DNA of 64,000 nt. Origin: Sphingomicrobium nitratireducens (GTDB lineage Bacteria; Pseudomonadota; Alphaproteobacteria; Sphingomonadales; Sphingomonadaceae). Position 1 is the stretch's first letter, and each line of letters starts with the position of its first letter. Positions 1 through 11,206 of this stretch are shown here, piece after piece. The stretch spans positions 785,001 to 849,000 of the forward strand of contig NZ_JANJZA010000001.1 in NCBI RefSeq assembly GCF_026157035.1. The letters run 5' to 3'. The notes under the pieces are model-generated. The model saw nothing but the letters and a program-made list of their open reading frames with translations. It was not told where the DNA came from and did no database searches. The translations under genes were made by a program, and so were the position numbers.

Positions 1-810
1 GCGGGCGCCGAGGAGCCGCTCCTCAAGGTCGCCCATGCCATCGCCGAGGAAGCCCGCTTTCTCGCCTTCGACGAGATGATGGTCACCAACGCCGCCGACG
101 CGATGATCATGAGCCGCCTGTTCACCGCCCTGGTCGAGGCGGGCGTCGGCGTCGTCACCACGTCGAACCGCCCGCCCATCGATCTTTACAAGGACGGTCT
201 CAACCGCGAGCTGTTCATGCCCTTCATCCGCCTGATCGAGGCGCAGATGCAGGTGGTCGCCCTCAACGGCGCGATCGACTATCGCCTCGACCGCATGAAG
301 GGCCTCGACCTGTGGCACGTCCCCAACGGCCAGCAGGCGACGGCGGCGTTGAGCGAAGCCTTCTTCCGCCTGACCGACTACGAGGTCGAGCGCGAGGCCG
401 TGCCTTCGATGGAACTGGACGTCGGGCAGGGCCGCACCCTCCACGTCCCCAAGGCATTGAAGGGTGTCGCCGTGTTCAGCTTCAAGCGCCTGTGCGGCGA
501 GGCGCGCGGCGCGCCCGACTATCTCGCCATCGCGCGGAGCTTCCACACCGTGATCCTCGTCGGCATCCCCGTGATGGGTCCCGACATGCGCAACGAGGCC
601 GCGCGCTTCGTCTCGCTGATCGACGCGCTCTACGAGCATCGCGTCAAATTGCTCGCCGCCGCCGATGCCGAGCCCGAAAATCTGTACGAGAAAGGGGACG
701 GCAGCTTCGAATTCGAACGCACGGTCAGCCGTCTCGAGGAGATGCAGGCGCTCGACTATCTCGAGGAAGGCCACGGGCTCGCGGACGAAAAAAGCCGCCC
801 CGCGGATTGA
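1..810 (+). CDS. zapE: Cell division protein ZapE (AFG1-family ATPase), C-terminal part
   Basis: The reading frame is open from base 1, so the true start lies upstream; 269 residues are visible. The fragment begins just before the Walker B region (LAFDEMMVTNAADAM) and contains the following GVVTTSNRPP sensor region and the LNRELFMPFI stretch typical of the AFG1/ZapE P-loop ATPase family. In E. coli ZapE is a Z-ring-associated ATPase, and mitochondrial AFG1/Lace1 relatives act in membrane-protein quality control. In alphaproteobacteria zapE commonly lies just upstream of mdh and the TCA genes, as it does here (about 1.2 kb away). The Walker A motif is outside the window. Family assignment is secure; the exact cellular role in this organism is inferred. 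Confidence 0.9.
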   Translation, partial: AGAEEPLLKVAHAIAEEARFLAFDEMMVTNAADAMIMSRLFTALVEAGVGVVTTSNRPPIDLYKDGLNRELFMPFIRLIEAQMQVVALNGAIDYRLDRMKGLDLWHVPNGQQATAALSEAFFRLTDYEVEREAVPSMELDVGQGRTLHVPKALKGVAVFSFKRLCGEARGAPDYLAIARSFHTVILVGIPVMGPDMRNEAARFVSLIDALYEHRVKLLAAADAEPENLYEKGDGSFEFERTVSRLEEMQALDYLEEGHGLADEKSRPAD

Positions 811-867
811 CGCCCGCGGGACGGCCGGCGGGGGCGGTTGCACGGGCCCCCGTTACGCGACTGGCGA

Positions 868-1272
868 TCAGAGAATGGCGCGCAGTACTTCCGAGACGAT
901 CATCGTCGTCGGGTCGACGCGGTAGATGTAGTTCTGGTCGTAGATGTAGCGCTGGTAGGGATCGAGCCCGTACTGGCGCCTGAGATCGTACGGAATGCGG
1001 TCGTACGGCGTCCACTGGCTGTAGCCCGAGGGGAAGCGATAGCCGACCTCGTACTGTTTCTTGTACTGGCCCGGTGGCATGCACTGCGGGTTCTTCTTGG
1101 CGAGTCCCTTGGGACAGTGGCCCGCGCCATAACCCTGCGCGCCCAGAGGCGCGACCTGCTGGTGATGCTTGGCCTTCCCCTTGCCCTGGGCATGAGGAGG
1201 CGGCCCCGCAAGCGCGGGCGTGGCGGCAAAGGCGACGGCCCCGAGGCCGAGCATGAAAAGCTTGTTGGTCAT
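868..1272 (-). CDS. RcnB-family periplasmic protein
   Basis: A 134-residue secreted protein. Residues 1 to about 22 form a signal peptide (MTNKLFMLGLGAVAFAATPALA). A Gly/Pro/His/Lys-rich linker follows (PPPHAQGKGKAKHHQ), and the C-terminal half is rich in Tyr, Gln and Arg (YDLRRQYGLDPYQRYIYDQN), as in the RcnB (nickel/cobalt homeostasis) family common in sphingomonads. The start is chosen at 1272 because AAGG lies six bases upstream; in-frame ATGs at 1278 and 1293 are also possible. It is a single gene on the minus strand between two plus-strand genes. A metal-homeostasis role is inferred from the family name only; many RcnB-like proteins have no tested function. Confidence 0.75.
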   Translation of the reverse strand: MTNKLFMLGLGAVAFAATPALAGPPPHAQGKGKAKHHQQVAPLGAQGYGAGHCPKGLAKKNPQCMPPGQYKKQYEVGYRFPSGYSQWTPYDRIPYDLRRQYGLDPYQRYIYDQNYIYRVDPTTMIVSEVLRAIL

Positions 1273-1425
1273 GGCCATCCTTTTAAACATCACCCGCTGA
1301 ATCCTGCCTGAAAAACGCGTTCATCCGCCATTTTGGCGGCACGGTTCAGCGGCAGATCAGACCGTTTTATCGTTAACCGGGTGCCATTTGCCTGCTATGC
1401 GTCGGGGATCAGGAGGGAGAGACAC

Positions 1426-2995
<1,570 letters not shown>

Positions 2996-3007
2996 GGACA
3001 CCGACAC

Positions 3008-3892
3008 ATGAGCATTCTCGTCGACAAGAACACCAAGGTCATCACCCAGGGGATGACCGGCGACACCGGCACCTTCCACACGCAGCAGGCGATGGATTAC
3101 GGCACGCAGATGGTCGCGGGCGTCACCCCGGGCAAGGGCGGCATGACCCACCTTGGCCTCCCGGTTTTCGACACCGTCCGCGAGGCGCGCGAGAAGACCG
3201 GCGCCGACGCGAGCGTCATCTACGTCCCGCCCCCCTTTGCGGCGGACTCGATCCTCGAGGCGATCGATGCGGAAATTCCGCTGATTGTCGCGATCACCGA
3301 AGGCATCCCGGTCCTCGACATGGTCAAGGTCAAGCGCGCGCTGACGGGTTCGAAATCGCGCCTCATCGGCCCGAACTGCCCGGGCGTCTTGACGCCGGGC
3401 GAGTGCAAGATCGGCATCATGCCGGGCAACATCTTCTCCAAGGGTAGCGTGGGTGTCGTCTCGCGCTCGGGCACTCTGACCTACGAAGCGGTGTTCCAGA
3501 CCACCAACGAGGGTCTCGGTCAGACGACTGCGGTCGGCATTGGCGGCGATCCCGTCAACGGCACCAACTTCATAGACGTGCTCGAACTCTTCCTCGCCGA
3601 CGATGCGACCGAATCCATCATCATGATCGGCGAAATCGGCGGCAGCGCCGAGGAAGAAGCCGCGCAGTTCCTCGCCGACGAAGCCAAGAGGGGCCGCTCC
3701 AAGCCGACCGTCGGCTTCATCGCGGGCCGCACCGCGCCTCCGGGCCGCCGCATGGGCCATGCCGGCGCGATCGTCTCGGGCGGCCAGGGCGGCGCCGACG
3801 ACAAGATCGCGGCGATGGAAGCCGCCGGCATCCGCGTCTCGCCGAGCCCCTCGGAACTCGGCACGACGTTGAAGGCGCTCTTGAACGGCTAG
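3008..3892 (+). CDS. sucD: Succinate-CoA ligase, alpha subunit
   Basis: A 294-residue subunit that binds CoA and carries the phosphohistidine intermediate in succinyl-CoA to succinate conversion, with ATP or GTP formation. It shows the CoA-binding start ([15 protein letters not shown]), the GPNCPGV and MPGNIF motifs, and the active-site histidine at residue 251 in RRMGHAGAI. Length is normal for the family. It follows mdh at 12 bases and precedes sucA by 55. The beta subunit gene sucC, which is usually directly upstream, is absent from this window, so the partner must be encoded elsewhere. Confidence 0.97.
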   Translation: MSILVDKNTKVITQGMTGDTGTFHTQQAMDYGTQMVAGVTPGKGGMTHLGLPVFDTVREAREKTGADASVIYVPPPFAADSILEAIDAEIPLIVAITEGIPVLDMVKVKRALTGSKSRLIGPNCPGVLTPGECKIGIMPGNIFSKGSVGVVSRSGTLTYEAVFQTTNEGLGQTTAVGIGGDPVNGTNFIDVLELFLADDATESIIMIGEIGGSAEEEAAQFLADEAKRGRSKPTVGFIAGRTAPPGRRMGHAGAIVSGGQGGADDKIAAMEAAGIRVSPSPSELGTTLKALLNG

Positions 3893-3947
3893 GGAACACT
3901 CCCACCTCGCTCTTCATTGCCCTCTCAAGAGGCAGGACAAGGCACAC

Positions 3948-6734
3948 ATGGACGCCATCAGCGTGGAACGCGAACAGGGCCCGAGCTGGGCCCGCGACAA
4001 CTGGCCGATCGCCGAGCTCGACGAGGCCAATCTCGGGCTCGATCCGACCGAGGCGACGATCGAGAAGGTCACCGAGGCGGTGAAGACCGCGGTCGCCGCG
4101 AGCGGCGTCAGCGAGGCCGAGGTCCACAAGGCCGCCGACGCCTCGATCCGCGCGATGATGCTGATCCGCACCTATCGCGTGCGCGGTCACCTCGCCGCGC
4201 GGCTCGACCCGCTCGGCATCGCGCACCACGAGTTTCCGCGCGAGCTGACGCCCGAATATCACGGCTTCACCGACCTCTCGCAGCAGGTCTGGCTGGGCGG
4301 GGTGCTCGGCTTCCAGAAGGCCACGATCGCGCAGGTCGTCGGCGTCCTCCAGGCCAATTATTGCGGCACGGTGGGCGTGGAATACATGCACATCAACGAC
4401 CTCGAGGAGCGCCGCTTCCTGCAGCAGCGCGTCGAGGGCAAGGACGCCGAGATCCACTTCACCCCCGAGGGCAAGCAGGCCATTCTCGCCAAGGTGATCG
4501 AGGGCGAGCAGTGGGAGAAATTCCTCGCCCGCAAATATGTCGGAACCAAGCGCTTCGGCCTCGACGGTGGTGAATCGATGATTCCCGCCTTGGAAGCGGT
4601 GATCAAATATGCCGGCCAGATGGGCGTCACCGAGATGACCTTCGGCATGGCGCACCGCGGACGATTGAACGTCCTCGCCAACGTCATGCGCAAGCCCTAC
4701 CGCGCGATCTTCCACGAGTTCGCGGGCGGCGCGTCCAACCCCGAAGATGTCGGCGGCTCGGGCGACGTGAAATACCACCTCGGCACCTCTTCGGACCGTG
4801 AGTTCGACGGCAACAAGGTACACCTTTCCCTCGTCCCCAACCCCTCGCACCTCGAGGCGGTCGACCCGGTCGTGCTGGGCAAGTGCCGCGCGATCATGAC
4901 CATTCGCGGCGACAAGCACGGCAAGACCGTGCTCCCCATCCTGCTCCACGGCGATGCCGCCTTCGCGGGCCAGGGCATCGTCGCCGAATGCCTGATGATG
5001 AGCGGACTGCAAGGCTACGCCACCGGCGGCACGATCCACTTCGTCATCAACAACCAGATCGGCTTCACCACCAGCCCGCAGTTCGCGCGCTCCTCGCCCT
5101 ATCCGTCGGACATCGCCAAATCGATCCAGGCGCCGATCCTCCACGTCAACGGCGACGATCCGGAGGCGGTGACATGGGCGTGCAAGGTCGCGATCGAGTA
5201 TCGCCAGACCTTCGGGCGCGACATCGTCATCGACATGTGGTGCTACCGCCGCTTCGGTCACAACGAGGGCGACGAACCCAAATTCACCCAGCCGATCATG
5301 TACGACGCGATCGGCCAGCACCGCCCGATCTCCGAAATCTACGCCGAGCGCCTGCGCGACGAGGGCGTGATCGACGACGACTGGGCGAAGAGCCACGAGC
5401 AGCAGTTCCTCGACCATTTGGCCGAGGAGTTCGAGGCCGGCAACGCCTACGAGCCCAAGGAGGCCGACTGGTTCGGCGGGCGCTGGGCGAACCTGCGCAC
5501 GCCCGAGGAGGACGTCACCGGCCGCCGCAACACCGGCACCGCGATCGACCCCGAATGCTATGACAAGCTGACCGAGGTCCTCACCCACGTCCCCGACGAC
5601 CTGTCGATCCACAAGACGCTGGGCCGCATCCTCAAGGCCAAGAAGAAGGCGCTCGAGACGGGCGAGGGGATCGACTGGGCGACGGGCGAGGCGCTCGCAT
5701 TCGGCAGCCTCGTCATCGACGGCTACCCGGTGCGCCTGTCGGGCCAGGATTCGGGGCGCGGCACCTTCTCGCAGCGTCACGCCGTGTGGGTCGACCAGCA
5801 GACCGGCGAGAAGTTCATCCCGCTGCGCGAAATGCGCACTGGTGGACCGCGCTTCGAGGTCCGCGACAGCCCGCTGTCCGAATATGGCGTGCTCGGCTTC
5901 GAATATGGCTATTCGATCGCCGACCCGATGACGCTCAACCTGTGGGAAGCGCAGTTCGGCGACTTCGTAAACGGCGCGCAGATCATGATCGACCAGTTCA
6001 TCAGCTCGGGCGAGGCCAAGTGGCTGCGCGCGTCGGGGCTCGTAATGCTGCTCCCCCACGGCTACGAGGGGCAGGGGCCGGAGCATAGCTCGGCGCGCCC
6101 CGAGCGTTTCCTGCAGCTGTGCGCGGAAGACAATATGCAGGTGTGCAACATCACCACGCCGGCCAACTATTTCCATGTGCTGCGCCGACAGATGAAGCGC
6201 GATTTCCGCAAACCGCTGATCATCATGACCCCCAAGTCGCTGCTGCGGCACAAGATGGCGGTTTCGAGCAAGGACGAATTCGTCGGCGAAGGTCACTTCT
6301 TCCGCATCAAGTCGGATCTGAATGCGCCGGCGCCCGAAAAGACCAAGCGCCTCGTCCTGTGCACCGGCAAGGTCGCCTACGAGCTGATGGAGGCACGCGA
6401 TGCGGCGGGCGACGAGCACACCCAGATCGTGCGGATCGAACAGCTCTACCCGTTCCCGTCCGAACCGCTGGTCAAGCGGCTCAAGGAAATGACCAACCTC
6501 GAGGAGGTCGTCTGGGCGCAGGAAGAGCCGAAGAACCAGGGTTACTGGTTCTTCGTCGAACCGCTGATCGAGCAGTGCCTTGCCGAAGCGGGTGTCGCGC
6601 CGAAGCGGCCGACCTATGCGGGTCGCGCGGCCTCGGCCTCGCCCGCGACGGGCCTCGCCAAGCGCCACCTCGCGCAGCAGGCAGCCTTGATTGCCGACGC
6701 GCTCGGGCATAGTGCCCCCCAGACCACGAAGTAA
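3948..6734 (+). CDS. sucA: 2-oxoglutarate dehydrogenase E1 component
   Basis: A 928-residue thiamine-diphosphate enzyme that decarboxylates 2-oxoglutarate and passes the succinyl group to the lipoyl domain of E2. Visible family signatures include FGMAHRGRLNVL, the ThDP/Mg region starting HGDAAFAGQG, INNQIGFTT, the HVNGDDPEAV block and GDEPKFTQP. The C-terminal transketolase-like part includes LLPHGYEGQGPEHSSAR. Length fits proteobacterial SucA. It is followed at 15 bases by sucB, so translation is probably coupled within one operon. Confidence 0.98.
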   Translation: MDAISVEREQGPSWARDNWPIAELDEANLGLDPTEATIEKVTEAVKTAVAASGVSEAEVHKAADASIRAMMLIRTYRVRGHLAARLDPLGIAHHEFPRELTPEYHGFTDLSQQVWLGGVLGFQKATIAQVVGVLQANYCGTVGVEYMHINDLEERRFLQQRVEGKDAEIHFTPEGKQAILAKVIEGEQWEKFLARKYVGTKRFGLDGGESMIPALEAVIKYAGQMGVTEMTFGMAHRGRLNVLANVMRKPYRAIFHEFAGGASNPEDVGGSGDVKYHLGTSSDREFDGNKVHLSLVPNPSHLEAVDPVVLGKCRAIMTIRGDKHGKTVLPILLHGDAAFAGQGIVAECLMMSGLQGYATGGTIHFVINNQIGFTTSPQFARSSPYPSDIAKSIQAPILHVNGDDPEAVTWACKVAIEYRQTFGRDIVIDMWCYRRFGHNEGDEPKFTQPIMYDAIGQHRPISEIYAERLRDEGVIDDDWAKSHEQQFLDHLAEEFEAGNAYEPKEADWFGGRWANLRTPEEDVTGRRNTGTAIDPECYDKLTEVLTHVPDDLSIHKTLGRILKAKKKALETGEGIDWATGEALAFGSLVIDGYPVRLSGQDSGRGTFSQRHAVWVDQQTGEKFIPLREMRTGGPRFEVRDSPLSEYGVLGFEYGYSIADPMTLNLWEAQFGDFVNGAQIMIDQFISSGEAKWLRASGLVMLLPHGYEGQGPEHSSARPERFLQLCAEDNMQVCNITTPANYFHVLRRQMKRDFRKPLIIMTPKSLLRHKMAVSSKDEFVGEGHFFRIKSDLNAPAPEKTKRLVLCTGKVAYELMEARDAAGDEHTQIVRIEQLYPFPSEPLVKRLKEMTNLEEVVWAQEEPKNQGYWFFVEPLIEQCLAEAGVAPKRPTYAGRAASASPATGLAKRHLAQQAALIADALGHSAPQTTK

Positions 6735-6749
6735 GGAAACGAGCACCCC

Positions 6750-8009
<1,260 letters not shown>

Positions 8010-8019
8010 GGCTGGAAAA

Positions 8020-9006
8020 TCAGACCGTCGCGGCTTCGCGCGCGGCCTCGATCTCGGCCGGGGCGGCGCGCTGCTGCGTGACGTGCTTGGGGTTGGTGAT
8101 GGCGAGGATGCGCCGTTCGACCAGCCAGTAGGCAAGGCAGCCCAGCCCGATGCCCGCGATTGCGGTCAGCGGCCACCAGCTGGCCTCGGGGATGTACCAC
8201 CAGGCGATTTCGAGCGCGACGCAGTGGAACAGGTAGATCGAATAGCTCGCATCGCCGAGGAAGTGCGGCACGCGCCAGTGCGGCAGCTTCACCTGCACCG
8301 CGCCGGCGAAGAACAAGGCGACGGGTAGCCCGATGACGAGCGACCGCGTGCCTTCCAGATTATGTCCGATGGCGAGCAGCGCGATGCCCGCGACGCGCAG
8401 GAAGCCGGGCAGGGTGCGTCCGCTTTTGACCGCGTAGGCGACCGCCGCGCCGTAGAGGAATTCGTAGAGCATCGGGTGCGTGAGCGCGTTGAGCACCGGC
8501 GAATGGCCGGCCATGCCGTTGAACAGCACCGCGGCCGGGATGATCGCGAAAACCAGCCAGGCGCGCCTGAACGCCAGCGCCAGCGCGAAATAGGAATAGA
8601 AGACTGCCTCGAGCACCAGCGTCCAGCCGACCAGCCAGGCGACCCCGCTGATATGCCCGTTCATGAAGAAGGTCGGGACGAGGAAGGCCGACTTCCAGAA
8701 TTGCTCGTTGTGCGTGATGCCGAGCGCGAAGGCGACCGTCAGCACCACCCACCACATCGGCATGACTCGGAAGACGCGCTTCTTGAGGAAGTCGAGCGGT
8801 GCGCGGTGCGCGCTCGAGATGACCATCACGAAGCCCGAGATGACGAAGAACAGGTCGACGCCCGAATAAAGGAGATATTTCCACGACGGCTCGGCGGCAT
8901 GGCCGATCGCGACCGCGATCGCAGCCAGCGCGCGCATGTACTGGACCGACCGGAAGGGGTCGCGCCGGTGCGCGTCGCGCTCGGTCACGGTTGCATGCAT
9001 GTTCAT
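8020..9006 (-). CDS. Membrane acyltransferase (acyltransferase-3 / OafA family)
   Basis: A polytopic inner-membrane protein of about 328 residues with the acyltransferase-3 signature: an early MRALAAIAVAIGHA segment with the conserved His, then YSGVDLFFVISGFVM, followed by roughly nine more hydrophobic segments. Family members O-acylate surface sugars, lipids or glycans; the substrate here cannot be told. AGGGAG abuts an ATG at 9015 and is nine bases from ATG at 9006, so I prefer 9006. The gene sits antisense between sucB and lpdA and splits the usual 2-oxoglutarate dehydrogenase operon. Confidence 0.85.
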   Translation of the reverse strand: MNMHATVTERDAHRRDPFRSVQYMRALAAIAVAIGHAAEPSWKYLLYSGVDLFFVISGFVMVISSAHRAPLDFLKKRVFRVMPMWWVVLTVAFALGITHNEQFWKSAFLVPTFFMNGHISGVAWLVGWTLVLEAVFYSYFALALAFRRAWLVFAIIPAAVLFNGMAGHSPVLNALTHPMLYEFLYGAAVAYAVKSGRTLPGFLRVAGIALLAIGHNLEGTRSLVIGLPVALFFAGAVQVKLPHWRVPHFLGDASYSIYLFHCVALEIAWWYIPEASWWPLTAIAGIGLGCLAYWLVERRILAITNPKHVTQQRAAPAEIEAAREAATV

Positions 9007-9123
9007 CGTGCTCATCTCCCTATCTCAACGCGGTAAACGGGCGGTTACCTTTGCGCCTTGGCGAGAGGTTCGCTAAGGCGCGGCGCGAACCCCCGCGATT
9101 CTGAAATGTGGAGCGAATTTCAA

Positions 9124-10518
9124 ATGGCCGACTTCGACTATGACGTCCTCGTGATCGGTGCAGGGCCGGGCGGCTACGTGGCCGCGATCCGCGCCGCGCA
9201 GCTGGGTCTCAAGACCGCCTGCGCGGAAAGCCGCGAGACGCTCGGCGGGACCTGCCTCAACGTCGGCTGCATTCCCTCCAAGGCGATGCTCCACGCGTCC
9301 GAATATTACGACGCCGCCAAGAACGGTGCGATGGCGCACATGGGCGTCGAGGTCGAACCCAGGCTCAACCTCGACCAGATGCACGCGCAGCGCCGCGACG
9401 CGGTCAAGCAGCTCACCGGGGGCATCGAGTTCCTGTTCAAGAAGAACAAGGTCACCTGGCTCAAGGGCCTCGCTACCTTCAAGGACGCGCACAGCGTCGT
9501 GGTCGGCGGCGACACCGTCACCGCCAAGAATATCGTCATCGCCACCGGCTCCTCGGTGACCCCGCTCCCGGGCGTCCAGATCGATGAAAAGGTGGTCGTC
9601 TCTTCGACCGGCGCGCTCGAACTGCCCAAGGTGCCCGAGCACATGGTCGTCATCGGCGGCGGCGTGATCGGGCTGGAGCTGGGCAGCGTGTGGCGCCGCC
9701 TCGGCGCGAAGGTGACCTGCGTCGAATATCTCGACGAGATCCTCCCCGGCATGGACGGCGACATCCGCAAGGAAGCGCGCAAGATCTTCAAGAAGCAGGG
9801 CTTCGAGTTCAAGCTCGGCACCAAGGTCACCGGCGTCACCGTCAACGGCGACAAGGCGACCCTCACCATGGAACCCGCCAAGGGCGGAGACGCCGAGACG
9901 CTCGAAGCCGACTGCGTGCTCGTCTCGATCGGCCGCAAGCCCAACACGGACGGGCTCGGCCTCGAGAATATCGGGCTGGAAACCAACAAGCGCGGCCAGA
10001 TCGAGACCGATCACGACTTCCGCACCGCTGTCGACGGCGTCTGGGCGATCGGCGACGTCGTGCCCGGCCCGATGCTCGCCCACAAGGCCGAGGACGAGGG
10101 CATCGCGGTGGCCGAGAATATCGCCGGCCTCACCGGAATCGTGAACCACGCGATCATCCCGGGCGTGGTTTACACCTGGCCCGAGATCGCGGGCGTCGGC
10201 CTCACCACCGAGGAGGCCAAGGAGCAGTACGGCGAGATCAAGGTCGGCAAGTTCCCGATGCTGGGCAACAGCCGCGCCAAGACCAACCACGAGCCCGACG
10301 GCTTCGTGAAGGTCATCTCGGACGCCAAGTCCGACCGTGTTCTCGGCGTCTGGTGCATCGCGGTCCCCGCCGGTACGATGATCGCACAGGCCGCCCAGGC
10401 GATGGAATTCGGCGCGACGAGCGAAGACATCGCCTACACCTGCCACGCCCACCCGACCCACTCGGAGGCGATCAAGGAAGCCGCGATGGCGGTGCAGGGC
10501 AAGCCGATCCACATCTAG
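9124..10518 (+). CDS. lpdA: Dihydrolipoyl dehydrogenase (2-oxoglutarate dehydrogenase cluster copy)
   Basis: A 464-residue FAD flavoprotein that reoxidises dihydrolipoamide with NAD. It has the FAD motif VIGAGPGGYVAA near residue 10, the redox-active disulfide in GGTCLNVGCIPSK, the NAD motif VVIGGGVIGLELGS, AIGDVVPGPMLAHKA and the C-terminal HAHPTHSE catalytic His-Glu region. ATG at 9124 begins MADFDYDVLVIG and is preferred to an upstream open extension. The longer-than-usual gap to sucB, filled by an opposite-strand gene, suggests its own promoter. A second paralogue lies at 35417-36832. Confidence 0.97.
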   Translation: MADFDYDVLVIGAGPGGYVAAIRAAQLGLKTACAESRETLGGTCLNVGCIPSKAMLHASEYYDAAKNGAMAHMGVEVEPRLNLDQMHAQRRDAVKQLTGGIEFLFKKNKVTWLKGLATFKDAHSVVVGGDTVTAKNIVIATGSSVTPLPGVQIDEKVVVSSTGALELPKVPEHMVVIGGGVIGLELGSVWRRLGAKVTCVEYLDEILPGMDGDIRKEARKIFKKQGFEFKLGTKVTGVTVNGDKATLTMEPAKGGDAETLEADCVLVSIGRKPNTDGLGLENIGLETNKRGQIETDHDFRTAVDGVWAIGDVVPGPMLAHKAEDEGIAVAENIAGLTGIVNHAIIPGVVYTWPEIAGVGLTTEEAKEQYGEIKVGKFPMLGNSRAKTNHEPDGFVKVISDAKSDRVLGVWCIAVPAGTMIAQAAQAMEFGATSEDIAYTCHAHPTHSEAIKEAAMAVQGKPIHI

Positions 10519-10522
10519 GTCG

Positions 10523-11206
10523 ATGGCCATGCGCAAGACGCTGCGCCGCTGGCATCTCTGGCTCGGCTGGCTGGTCGGGGTCCCGCTGCTGCTGTGGACC
10601 CTGTCAGGCCTTGCGATGGTGCTCAAGCCCATCGAGGAGGTGCGCGGCGAGCATCTGCGCATCGAACAGCCGCAGGCGCTTCCCGCGGGCAACCCGGCCG
10701 CGCTCGCCATCCCGCTCGCGCCAGCGTCCCCCGAACGCCGCCGCGTGACCGCGATGCAGTGGGGCCGCGCGGTCACCACGCTCGCGCGCGCCGACGGCAC
10801 TCTCGAGCGCTACGATGCCGCCACGGGCGCCCCGCTCGATCCGGTCGACGAGGCGGAGGCGCGCCGCATCGTCGCCAAGGGAATTCGCGGCGGCGCATCG
10901 GTGACCTCCGCCCGCCTGTTTCCCGACGGCAAGGCCCCGCTCGACTTCCGCCGCCCCGGCGCCGCCTGGCAGCTGGCACTGGCCGACGGCACGCATGTCT
11001 ATGTCGGGCGCGACAGCGGCGAGATCGAGGCCGTCCGCACCCGCTGGTGGCGGATCTACGACTTCTTCTGGGGGCTCCACATCATGGATCTCCAGACACG
11101 CGAGGACAGCCACAATCCGTGGCTCGTCACGTTTGCCGCCTTCTCGCTCATCACCGTGCTCGTGGCGCTCGTGCTGCTCCCGCTCTCGACCGGCCGGAAG
11201 CGCTAG
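10523..11206 (+). CDS. PepSY-type membrane protein
   Basis: A 227-residue protein beginning four bases after the lpdA stop. It has an N-terminal transmembrane helix preceded by RRWHLWLGWLVG, a periplasmic central domain, the WWRIYDFFWGLHIMD block near residue 180, and a second C-terminal membrane helix (TFAAFSLITVLVALVLLPLS). This is the half-length architecture of PepSY-associated TM proteins, which often accompany iron or reductase systems; the role here is unknown. A second possible start is the ATG at 10529. Its TAG stop shares CTAG with the convergent sppA stop. Confidence 0.75.
   Translation: MAMRKTLRRWHLWLGWLVGVPLLLWTLSGLAMVLKPIEEVRGEHLRIEQPQALPAGNPAALAIPLAPASPERRRVTAMQWGRAVTTLARADGTLERYDAATGAPLDPVDEAEARRIVAKGIRGGASVTSARLFPDGKAPLDFRRPGAAWQLALADGTHVYVGRDSGEIEAVRTRWWRIYDFFWGLHIMDLQTREDSHNPWLVTFAAFSLITVLVALVLLPLSTGRKR

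Noticed and set aside
1333..1425. Longer start for the DUF6265 protein
   Set aside because: The upstream part lacks a ribosome-binding site, while AGGAGGGAGA sits directly before the ATG at 1426.
9058..9123. Upstream GTG/TTG-type extension of lpdA
   Set aside because: The MADFDYDVLVIG start agrees with dihydrolipoyl dehydrogenases; the extension is Arg-rich and falls in the promoter region.
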